A DNA stretch of 30,741 bases from contig NZ_QRVG01000024.1 in the NCBI RefSeq assembly GCF_003459245.1, forward strand, positions 1 through 30,741, written 5' to 3'. The notes under the pieces were generated by a model. The model did not search any database and was not told the origin of the DNA. It worked only from the letters and a program-made list of their open reading frames with translations. Made by a program: the position numbers and the translations under genes. Source of the DNA: Collinsella sp. AF23-2. GTDB taxonomy: Bacteria; Actinomycetota; Coriobacteriia; Coriobacteriales; Coriobacteriaceae. This document shows, in pieces, positions 16,984 to 23,714 of the stretch (positions are counted from its first letter, which is position 1; each line of letters starts with the position of its first letter).

Positions 16984-18423
16984 ATGAGCGACGGAAAGAA
17001 AAAGCTTTCCTTTTTGACGGTCATTTCGACCATCATCTGCGTCGTCTTCGTTTGCGAGGCCGCCGCTCCTGCTGCTGCCATTGGCAACCAGCAGTTCTTC
17101 TGGTGGATCTTCCTGATCCTGACCTTCCTGCTTCCTTATGGCATGGTTGTTGCCGAGCTCGGCACCACCTATGACGGCGAGGGCGGCATTTACGACTGGG
17201 TACGCGATGGCCTGGGCGACAAATGGGGCGCCCGCATCTCGTATTACTACTGGGTCAACTACCCGCTGTGGATTGCCTCGCTGGCTACCATGTTCCCCGA
17301 CATTTTGGGCATGGTCTTTGGCGTTGAGTTCAACTTGATCGCCAAGATGGGTATCGATCTTGCCTTTGTGTGGATCGTCTACCTCATGGGCCGCTCCAAG
17401 GCGGCCGACTCCGAGTGGGTCCTTAACGGTGGCGCCATCATCAAGGTCGCCGTCGCCGTTATCGTTGGCGCTTTGGGCATTTGGTATGCCATGGAGAACG
17501 GTTTTGCGAACGACATGTCCGCTGCCACCTTCCTGCCCGAGCTCACCAACACCAACGCTCTCGGTTACCTGTCGATCATCATCTTTAACTTCATGGGCTT
17601 CGAGGTCATCTGCACCATGACCGATGACATGGCCGATCCCGCTCGCGATATTCCCAAGGCTATCATCGTCGGTGGCCTGTCCATCGCCGTGATCTACCTG
17701 TTCGCTGGCTTTGGCATCGGCGCTGCTGTGCCGGCCGATTCCATCGACCCAGACTACGGCATGATTTATGCAGTCCAGACCATGGTGGGCGACTCCATGA
17801 TCTTTAAGGTCATCTGCATTGCCTTCCTGATCACCCTGTTCGCCAACATGGCTGCTTGGTCCTTCGGCGTTAACTCCGTTGCTCGCTACGCTGCCGAGCA
17901 CGGCAACATGCCCAAGGTCTTCGCCTCGATGATCTCTGATGACGACATGCCCAACGGTGCCAACCTGGTCAACGCCGTCGTTGCCTCCCTGGTGCTGTGC
18001 CTGCAGCTCGTTCCCATCGATGCCATCTCCAACGGCGTCTTCTGGATGCTCTTCGGCACCTCCGTCGTCTTCCTGCTGCTGACCTACATCCCGATGTTCC
18101 CGGCGTTCCTCAACCTTCGCAAGAACGACCCCGACCGCGAGCGCATCTTCACGTTCCCGTTTAAGGGTGCCATGATGAAGGTCATGCTGGCCATCCCTTG
18201 CATCGAGCTGATCCTGGCCATCGTTGCAACGCTGGTGCCGTTCTCTGCCGCTGAAATTGGCGACAAGCTCCCGATGATCGTTATCTTCATCGTGCTTCTG
18301 CTCATCGGCGAGGTTGTCCGCGTCGTCAGCGCTAAGGGCCGCGAGACCGAGTACAAGGGCCTCACTCCCGAGCTGGCAGCTCAGCGTCTCGCTGAGGAGG
18401 CCGCCGAGGCCGAGGAGAACTAG
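16984..18423 (+). CDS. aguD: Agmatine/putrescine antiporter (APC superfamily)
   Basis: A 479-aa amino acid-polyamine-organocation transporter with about twelve hydrophobic segments. The N-terminal block VCEAAAPAAAIGNQQFFWW has the small-residue helix 1 expected of the family. GIYDWVRDGLGDKWGARISY and IFNFMGFEVICTM are characteristic of the AdiC/AguD/GadC-like group. It should import agmatine in exchange for putrescine. The C-terminus is an acidic Ala/Glu tail. AAGGAG precedes ATG 16984. It lies between ptcA and aguA, and a close paralogue follows at 20643. The substrate is assigned from neighbours. Confidence 0.88.
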   Translation: MSDGKKKLSFLTVISTIICVVFVCEAAAPAAAIGNQQFFWWIFLILTFLLPYGMVVAELGTTYDGEGGIYDWVRDGLGDKWGARISYYYWVNYPLWIASLATMFPDILGMVFGVEFNLIAKMGIDLAFVWIVYLMGRSKAADSEWVLNGGAIIKVAVAVIVGALGIWYAMENGFANDMSAATFLPELTNTNALGYLSIIIFNFMGFEVICTMTDDMADPARDIPKAIIVGGLSIAVIYLFAGFGIGAAVPADSIDPDYGMIYAVQTMVGDSMIFKVICIAFLITLFANMAAWSFGVNSVARYAAEHGNMPKVFASMISDDDMPNGANLVNAVVASLVLCLQLVPIDAISNGVFWMLFGTSVVFLLLTYIPMFPAFLNLRKNDPDRERIFTFPFKGAMMKVMLAIPCIELILAIVATLVPFSAAEIGDKLPMIVIFIVLLLIGEVVRVVSAKGRETEYKGLTPELAAQRLAEEAAEAEEN

Positions 18424-18790
18424 AGCACCCGGTTCTGGGGCTCCAACCCTCCTCGCGTACCAACGTGCGCTTCGTCGGGCTTGTCGCTCCCGACTCCAGG
18501 CACTCTAGCCTCTTCGAGGGCGTGCCCAAAGCGACAAATTTGCTCACTATTTCCTGGGGCGGGTGCGAGCGATAGCTCCGGTAACCACCGCCCGCCCCAA
18601 CCTCTCTCTCGTATCCTTCGTGCGTTTGTCTCCACGCACTTGGTTACGTTGCCGCTCGTCGGTGCGGCTCCGTGAAAACCGGCACCGGGCGCCCCGACCT
18701 TTGCCGGGGGACGGGCGCCCACTATCTCTTGGTTTTAGGCTGCGGGTAATCCGCCCGCGGCAAACGATCGTTCGATTTGGAGGAAATCTT
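18424..18790 (+). promoter_or_regulatory. Long structured leader before agmatine deiminase
   Basis: 367 nt, GC-rich, with no gene. It holds a chain of hairpins: GTCGGG/CCCGAC (about 18475-18495), GGCAC/GTGCC (about 18500-18530), GGGGCGGG (18556-18563) / CCCGCCCC (18591-18598), CGGTGC/GCACCG (about 18660-18688), GGGCGCCC repeated near 18688 and 18713, and GCGGG/CCGC just before the TTGGAGG ribosome site. It looks like an extended RNA leader or a run of repeat elements. No known riboswitch recognised. Confidence 0.4.
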
Positions 18791-19996
18791 ATGCGTACGA
18801 TCACCGAGTCCGAGTCCACCCCCAAGGCCGACGGCTTCTTTATGCCCGCCGAGTTCGCCCCGCAGGATCGCGTGTGGATGGGCTGGCCCCACCGCACCGA
18901 CACCTGGGCCCACGGCGCCAAGCCGGCTCAGAAGCAGTATGCCGCCATCGCCCGCGCCATCTCCGAGTTCACCCCGGTCTATATGTGCGCCAACCAGGTC
19001 GACTATGCCAACTGCAAGGCCGTCTTCGAGAACGACGAGAACGTCACCGTTATCGAGATGACCACCGACGACGCCTGGTTCCGCGACACCGCCGCCACCT
19101 ACGTCATCAACGGCAAGGGCGAGAAGCGCGCCAACCACTGGCACTTCAACGCCTACGGCGGCCTCGTCGACGGCCTGTACTTTCCGTGGGACAAGGACGA
19201 GCAGATCGCCCTCAAGATGGCTGAGCTCTCCGGCTGCCGTCGCTATCGTCCCGACGACATGATCCTCGAGGGCGGCTCCATCACCGTCGACGGCGAGGGC
19301 ACCCTTGTCGTGACCGACCAGTGCCTGCTTTCCCCGGGCCGCACCTGCTCTGCGGTTCTGGAGGAGGAAGAGGATCCCGAGTCCATCTGGCCCAAGTTCC
19401 ACAAGAAGTTTGAGCCTTGGAGCGAGGAGCTTCGCGCCTACATGGACGAGCACCTCAAGGATTACCTGGGTGTCGAGAAGGTCATCTGGGTCAAGGAGGG
19501 CATCGACCCCGAGGAGACCAACGGTCATATCGACGACGTTGCCACGTTCATCGCTCCGGGCGTCATGGCCTGCATCTGGACCGACGATCCCGAGTATCCG
19601 TTCTACGAGCAGTGCCACGCTGCCTACGAGACCCTCTCCAACGCCGTTGACGCCAAGGGCCGCAAGATGAAGGTCTACAAGCTCTGCATGCCCGTGAACC
19701 CGCTGTTCATGGACCAGGCCTCCTGCGACACCATCGACGCCGACGAGAACGCCGAGCCGCGCGTCCCCGACGAGCCGCTGATCGCGTCCTACATGAACTA
19801 CCTGGTCACCAACCACGGCGTCATCGTCCCGCAGTACGGCGACGAGAACGACCAGCTGGCCGTCGACACGCTCCAGAAGATCTATGACGAGGTCTGGGGC
19901 GAGGGCGTCTACAAGTGCGTCGGCGTCCAGTCCGAGCAGGTCGTCTTCGGCGGCGGCAATATCCACTGCATTACCCAGCAGGAGCCCTCGGCGTAA
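18791..19996 (+). CDS. aguA: Agmatine deiminase
   Basis: Hydrolyses agmatine to N-carbamoylputrescine and ammonia. 401 aa, somewhat longer than the usual ~365-380 aa. Guanidino-group-modifying (PAD-type) motifs are present: WPHRTDTW, TTDDAWFRDTA, HFNAYGG, ILEGGSITVDGEG, NGHIDDVA and the nucleophile Cys393 in GGGNIHCITQQ at the extreme C-terminus. An acidic insert (VLEEEEDPESIW) accounts for part of the extra length. TTGGAGG is upstream of the ATG at 18791. It supplies the substrate for PtcA. Confidence 0.96.
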   Translation: MRTITESESTPKADGFFMPAEFAPQDRVWMGWPHRTDTWAHGAKPAQKQYAAIARAISEFTPVYMCANQVDYANCKAVFENDENVTVIEMTTDDAWFRDTAATYVINGKGEKRANHWHFNAYGGLVDGLYFPWDKDEQIALKMAELSGCRRYRPDDMILEGGSITVDGEGTLVVTDQCLLSPGRTCSAVLEEEEDPESIWPKFHKKFEPWSEELRAYMDEHLKDYLGVEKVIWVKEGIDPEETNGHIDDVATFIAPGVMACIWTDDPEYPFYEQCHAAYETLSNAVDAKGRKMKVYKLCMPVNPLFMDQASCDTIDADENAEPRVPDEPLIASYMNYLVTNHGVIVPQYGDENDQLAVDTLQKIYDEVWGEGVYKCVGVQSEQVVFGGGNIHCITQQEPSA

Positions 19997-20084
19997 CTCA
20001 GGCACGCCACCTTGGCGTTCACTCGTCGCTTACGTAGCGTCAGTACGCTACGCTCCTCGTTCGCGCCAATCTGGCGCACCTGAG
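19997..20084 (+). repeat. Covarying stem-loop element, copy E1
   Basis: Begins directly after the aguA stop. Left arm 19997-20017 and right arm 20064-20084 pair in three helices (CTCAGG/CCTGAG, CGCCA/TGGCG, TTGGCG/CGCCAA), separated by internal loops CA/CA and CC/TC. The 46-nt interior carries CGTAGCG/CGCTACG. The same plan with different helix bases occurs in E2. Function unknown: it could be a terminator-like RNA, an mRNA 3' stabiliser or a REP-type element. Confidence 0.75.
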
Positions 20085-20108
20085 CACGCCGAGTAAACGT
20101 CTGTCTTC

Positions 20109-20196
20109 CCGAGGCACGGCACCTTGCCCTTCAATCGTCGGGCATGACCCTTAAGGTCTATGCCCTCCTCTTTCAGGGCAATCTGCCGCACCTCGG
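20109..20196 (+). repeat. Covarying stem-loop element, copy E2
   Basis: Same architecture as E1, with 21-nt arms (20109-20129, 20176-20196) and again a 46-nt interior. Helices are CCGAGG/CCTCGG, CGGCA/TGCCG and TTGCCC/GGGCAA, with the same internal loops CA/CA and CC/TC. The interior begins TTCA-n-TCGTCG and ends CTCCTC-n-TTC in both copies. The central hairpin here is GGCATGACC / GGTCTATGCC, which reappears near the end of the window (30701-30722). Confidence 0.75.
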
Positions 20197-20199
20197 AAA

Positions 20200-20294
20200 C
20201 CCAGCCGATCAATCGGACAGTCGATGAATCGCACCGTGACCATCTCGGGGCATTGATGGTCGGTTTATTCGATGTCTTGGTCGGCTGGGTTTTT
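20200..20294 (+). terminator. Large branched terminator
   Basis: CCCAGCCGATC (20200-20210) pairs with GGTCGGCTGGG (20279-20289), with one G-U pair, followed by TTTTT. A second hairpin GACCAT/ATGGTC (about 20238-20259) sits inside. It likely ends the ptcA-aguD-aguA transcript. Confidence 0.65.
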
Positions 20295-20298
20295 CTTT

Positions 20299-20330
20299 GG
20301 GCACTCCGTTGCCTCCACTTCGGAGTGCCC
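20299..20330. repeat. Perfect 10-bp hairpin
   Basis: GGGCACTCCG (20299-20308) pairs exactly with CGGAGTGCCC (20321-20330) around a 12-nt loop. It directly follows the branched terminator. Confidence 0.6.
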
Positions 20331-20346
20331 GCCTCTTTGATTGAGT

Positions 20347-20415
20347 ACGCGTCTGATCTGGGATTTATTGCGGGTTAGGCCAATTGTTCGCTTGAATATC
20401 CCAGGTCAGACGCGT
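20347..20415 (+). promoter_or_regulatory. Leader stem-loop with 18-bp stem
   Basis: Positions 20347-20364 pair with 20398-20415 over 18 bp, with only one G-U pair, around a 33-nt loop. It lies about 230 nt upstream of the second antiporter. It is either a leader RNA domain or, as DNA, a large operator. TTGAGT (20341-20346) with a 17-bp spacer and TTTATT (20364-20369) is a weak promoter candidate overlapping it. Confidence 0.45.
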
Positions 20416-20547
20416 CTTCAATTGCCAAAAGATTCCGGTCGCAATCGCGGCCGTTTTGATCGGAGTATCTATGTACCAGCGTATCGTTATCTACACGCGC
20501 CTGTTCCGCGAGCGTTGGTCCAACAATTGCATCCTCTCTTCTCTTTG

Positions 20548-20623
20548 GGATGGCACCTGCACCGGTGACGCGGCCTGCAACCCTACCTTGGGCTGCGCCT
20601 TCGGTACAGATGCCATCCTTTTT
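20548..20623 (+). terminator. Terminator/attenuator immediately before antiporter 2
   Basis: GGATGGCA (20548-20555) pairs with TGCCATCC (20611-20618), followed by TTTTT (20619-20623). It sits six bases before the GGGGGAG ribosome site of the next gene. GCATCC (20529-20534) can pair with the same GGATG segment, giving an alternative hairpin. This arrangement suggests transcription attenuation of the antiporter gene. Confidence 0.5.
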
Positions 20624-20642
20624 GCTGTAGGGGGAGCGTGTC

Positions 20643-22052
20643 GTGGCAGGTAAAAAGTTCTCCCTGTTCGAGGTCATCCTCTCGGTTATCTGCGTTGTCT
20701 TTACCATCGAGGCGGCCGCTCCGGCATCTGCCATGGGTAACGTGCAGTTCTTCTGGTGGATCTTCCTCATCATTACGTTTTTGCTTCCCTATGGCCTGGT
20801 GGTGGCCGAGCTCGGTACGGCGTTCGATTCCGAGGGCGGTCTGTACGATTGGGTTCGCCTGGGCTTGGGCGACCGTTGGGGCGCCCGCTGCTCCTGGTGC
20901 TATTGGGTCAACTTTCCACTGTGGGTGGCAAGTATCGCCTGCATGTTCCCCAGTGTCATCAATGCGGTATGGGGCATCGAATTTTCGCTTGGGGTCCGAA
21001 TTGCCATCGAGCTTGCCTTTGTGTGGGGCGTCACGGTCATGGCAATGCAGCCGGTGGCCGAGGCCGATTGGGTCATGGATGGCGGCGCCGTCATCAAGGT
21101 GCTCATTACCGCCGTGGTGGGAATCGTCGGCATCTGGTTTGCCTGCAATAACGGCTTTGCCAACGATATGTCGTTTAAGACCTTTGTCCCCGATCTGGGA
21201 GACACTAACTCACTGACGTATCTTTCAATCATCCTATTCAACTTTATGGGCTTTGAGGTGGTCGCGACCTTTGCCAGCACGATGAAGAACCCATCGCGCG
21301 ATATCCCCAAGGCGGTTATCGCCGGTGGCGTTGCCATCGCGGCGATCTACATTATCTGTGGCATCGGTATTGGAGCCGCGGTTCCCACCGAGCAGCTTTC
21401 ACTCGATTCGGGCATTGTGGACGCGGTTGCCGCCATGGTGGGGCGCGCTCACCCGCTGACGATGGTCGTGGGCGTGGCCTTTTTGGTGACGCTGTTCGCC
21501 AACATGATCTGCTGGAGTTTTGGCGTCAACAACGTGGCGAGCTATGCCGCGCGCCACGGCAACATGCCGCGCCCCTTTGCGCTGGTGTCCAAGAAGACCG
21601 GCATGCCCAACGGCTCAGCACTCATTAACGGTTGTTTTGCCAGCTTGGTGCTGCTACTTCAGATTCCGCTGGGCGAAGGTTCCGACGTCTTTTGGGTCTT
21701 CTTCTCGATGAACGTCGTCTTTCTGCTCATGAGCTATATCCCGATGTTCCCGGCGTTTTGGCGCCTGCGTAAATACGACGACCGCCCACGTGTGTTCCGC
21801 GCGCCCTTCGAGGGCAAGGTGCTTGCGGTAGCGCTTGCGGTGCCGGTGGTAGAGCTCGTGCTTTCGATTGTTGCGACAATCGTGCCGCTTAACAGCTCGC
21901 CCGCCGAGATGTCAAAGTTGCCGATCCTCATGGGTGTGGTGATCGGCGTGTTGCTGGGCGAGGTTTCGCGCCTCATATCGCGCCGCGGCCGCAGCATCGA
22001 CAATCCCGGCGTTGGCGCAAGGGGGACAGGTCGCTTTGCGCCAAAACAGTAG
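20643..22052 (+). CDS. Second APC-family antiporter, paralogue of aguD
   Basis: 469 aa, colinear with the antiporter at 16984 over almost its full length (EAAAPASAMGNVQFFWW, GLYDWVRLGLGDRWGAR, LFNFMGFEVVATF, NNVASYAARHGNMPRPFA). It arose by duplication or belongs to the same subfamily. Its substrate may be agmatine/putrescine or a related amine. The start is GTG at 20643 with GGGGGAG upstream. The last ~12 residues are unlike the paralogue's acidic tail and are encoded by a hairpin (22012-22044) with a GGGGGACAGG loop. Expression may be attenuated by the terminator just upstream. Confidence 0.87.
   Translation: MAGKKFSLFEVILSVICVVFTIEAAAPASAMGNVQFFWWIFLIITFLLPYGLVVAELGTAFDSEGGLYDWVRLGLGDRWGARCSWCYWVNFPLWVASIACMFPSVINAVWGIEFSLGVRIAIELAFVWGVTVMAMQPVAEADWVMDGGAVIKVLITAVVGIVGIWFACNNGFANDMSFKTFVPDLGDTNSLTYLSIILFNFMGFEVVATFASTMKNPSRDIPKAVIAGGVAIAAIYIICGIGIGAAVPTEQLSLDSGIVDAVAAMVGRAHPLTMVVGVAFLVTLFANMICWSFGVNNVASYAARHGNMPRPFALVSKKTGMPNGSALINGCFASLVLLLQIPLGEGSDVFWVFFSMNVVFLLMSYIPMFPAFWRLRKYDDRPRVFRAPFEGKVLAVALAVPVVELVLSIVATIVPLNSSPAEMSKLPILMGVVIGVLLGEVSRLISRRGRSIDNPGVGARGTGRFAPKQ
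22012..22044 (+). repeat. GGGACAG-loop hairpin inside the antiporter 3' end
   Basis: TTGGCGCAA (22012-22020) / TTGCGCCAA (22036-22044) with loop GGGGGACAGGTCGCT. It overlaps the last codons of the gene, so a mobile hairpin may have replaced the original C-terminal tail. It could also act as part of a terminator. Confidence 0.6.
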
Positions 22053-22087
22053 CGCCGCGAGTTGTGCGGTGCTAGATGCATCTTGGA

Positions 22088-22279
22088 TTACTGCTCACGC
22101 TGCTCGGGATCAGATGCGAGCTTGGGTGCAAAGTAGGGGACGTGGCCCAGGTAGGGGCAGCTGTCCGAACGCGCCTCAACGGCGCAGGGGACATCGTCGT
22201 AGGTCATGGAAGAACCGAGTCGGGTGATGGCCTTGGCGGCGGGCGCGACGAGCATCTTGAGCGGAGCGATCGGTGCCAT
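22088..22279 (-). CDS. Small conserved-looking protein of unknown function, 63 aa
   Basis: Start ATG at 22279 (MAPIAPLKML) with an excellent AAAGGAG six bases upstream. An earlier in-frame ATG at 22294 lies within or ahead of that ribosome site. The product has a short hydrophobic/basic N-terminus, two Cys (DVPCAVEA, SDSCPYLG) and an aromatic segment YLGHVPYFAPK, ending in a charged tail. No family recognised. It is convergent with antiporter 2 and divergent from the membrane LuxR gene, sharing the region with a TAAACG/CGTTTA inverted repeat. The two Cys could bind metal or form a disulfide; that is speculation. Confidence 0.65.
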   Translation of the reverse strand: MAPIAPLKMLVAPAAKAITRLGSSMTYDDVPCAVEARSDSCPYLGHVPYFAPKLASDPEQREQ

Positions 22280-22317
22280 GGCATCTCCTTTCATCGGTGA
22301 GACACAGCTTGTTTATC

Positions 22318-22337
22318 TAAACGATACAGTACGTTTA
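22318..22337. promoter_or_regulatory. TAAACG inverted repeat, possible operator
   Basis: TAAACG (22318-22323) and CGTTTA (22332-22337) flank an 8-bp centre. It lies in the divergent region between the small protein and the second membrane LuxR gene, and resembles the TAAACC-type repeats before ptcA and the amidohydrolase. Confidence 0.4.
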
Positions 22338-22407
22338 ATCGGTGAGTCTAATCTTGCGGCAAAGAATCTGTCAACATCCTCACAGCATCTAGACAGGGGA
22401 GGCGGGC

Positions 22408-23399
22408 ATGAGTTTCGCATTCTATATCTACACCACAATTATCATGGGTGTGGCTCTGGTGACCAGTGCCGTGGCATTGGTGGTTTGGCTCATGACGCGC
22501 CGTCGCGACAGCCTGGTGGCCGCGGCGGGCTTTTTGCTCTACATGCTCGATATGTCGGTCATTTTTTTGACGAGTACAATCGGCTCAAATACGACTACGC
22601 TGTTACCTTTAGCGAGCCGTTGCAGCACCCCTTGCTGCGCTGCGTGCTCGGTATTGCCATCTATGCCTGCGTGGTACTGTGGATGTTTGCGCGCTTGCGC
22701 AAAAGGCCGACGTCGCGCATGCTCGGACTTGCTATCGTGCCGTTTTCAATCTTGCAATTGGTGCTGGTGCCTCGCAGCGGTGCTGCCGGAGAGATGCAGC
22801 AGTATCTCTTTTGGCTCACGCGTGACCTGGGCAATGTAGGATGTCTTGCCTATGCCGCCTGGCATTACCGGCACAGGGCCACGCGTGTTGAGAAACTCGA
22901 CCTCGACCGCTCAAAGCTCTTTTGGAAGGTGGCACTCGTTCTTGCGTTTTGCGTAATCGCCGAGGACACCTACATGATTTTGCTCTGCCGCCCCGACTCT
23001 CAAAATCCCGTCATCAGCCTCTTTTTGTGGTATCTGTCCGAGCGCAATATCTCCGAAAGCGTGCTGCTCGTGGCATGCGCGGTCCAACTCTTTTGCCAGT
23101 TTAGCCATATCCTGCGCGTGTATGCCCGTCATCCGCGTGCCGATGAGGACGTGGCGGCCGAGAGCGCACGCTCTGGGGACGATCTAGCATCACGCGTTGT
23201 GATCTTTGCCGATGCCCATAAGCTGTCGCGGCGCGAGCAGGAGGTGCTCACGCTGGTGCTGAAGGGCAACGACGCCCAAAACATCGCCAGCGAGTTGGTC
23301 ATCAGCCCTGGCACTGTCAAGGCGCACTTGCATCGCATCTACGTTAAAAGCGGTGTCTCCAACCGAGATGACCTCATAGATGCCTTTTGGCGTTCCTAG
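22408..23399 (+). pseudogene. Membrane LuxR-family regulator interrupted by a -1 frameshift at T7
   Basis: The N-terminal part starts at ATG 22408 (GGGGAGG upstream; MSFAFYIYTTIIMGVALVTS) and runs in frame to the T7 run at 22562-22568. The rest of the protein continues in the -1 frame (DEYNRLKYDYAVTF...) through about five more hydrophobic segments to the LuxR HTH (LSRREQEVLTLVLKGNDAQN, GTVKAHLHRIYVKSG). Joined, it aligns along its length with the intact paralogue at 14483-15448. The junction T-TTT-TTG has the form of a canonical -1 slippery heptamer. A true inactivating deletion, phase variation, programmed frameshifting or a sequencing error are all possible. Unshifted translation yields a 143-aa fragment with no HTH. 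Confidence 0.8.
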
Positions 23400-23714
23400 T
23401 CCTATTCTTCCTTGCATGCGGGTCTTGCCGTGTGGGCGGGCACGCCGTTGGGCGTAATGACGCGGTAATAATCTCAGACAATAAACCTGCAGGTAAAGCG
23501 TGTAAACCTGCTTAAACTGACCGTTTGCGATCCCTGGCCTTGGCACGGATTTGCCCCTGTGTATCAATGTGTGTAGCGCGAAGCCGCGGACGTGGGACAG
23601 ACGTCCGAGCACAGCTTGTAGGCACGCGCCGATGCGGGAGCGCTACGCTCCCAACCGAGTGCCCACGCGGGCGGTGCGTCCGCGTTGCAACCAAAGATGC
23701 CTGAGGAGGCTCAC
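23400..23714 (+). promoter_or_regulatory. Leader / control region of the amidohydrolase
   Basis: 315 bp with no gene. TAAACCTGC occurs at 23482-23490 and 23503-23511, exactly 21 bp apart (two helical turns), and the first copy sits in the palindrome ACCTGCAGGT (23485-23494). These look like paired activator sites, plausibly for the adjacent LuxR regulator. Downstream hairpins are GGACGT-GGGACAG-ACGTCC (23588-23606), GGGAGCG/CGCTCCC (about 23636-23653) and CGCG/CGCG near 23665-23684. Confidence 0.45.

Noticed and set aside
18722..20005. 427-codon minus-strand frame opposite agmatine deiminase
   Set aside because: Shadow frame; low-complexity Val/Leu/Gly/Asp composition typical of antisense GC-rich DNA.
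20548..20623. T-box riboswitch call
   Set aside because: Only TGGCACC at a plausible place supports it; no stem I with specifier loop was found, so it is kept as an attenuator candidate only.
22206..22407. N-terminal part of the 397-codon frame before the second LuxR gene
   Set aside because: It is antisense to the small protein at 22088-22279 and lacks the hydrophobic helix expected of this regulator; the true N-terminus is in the other frame from 22408.
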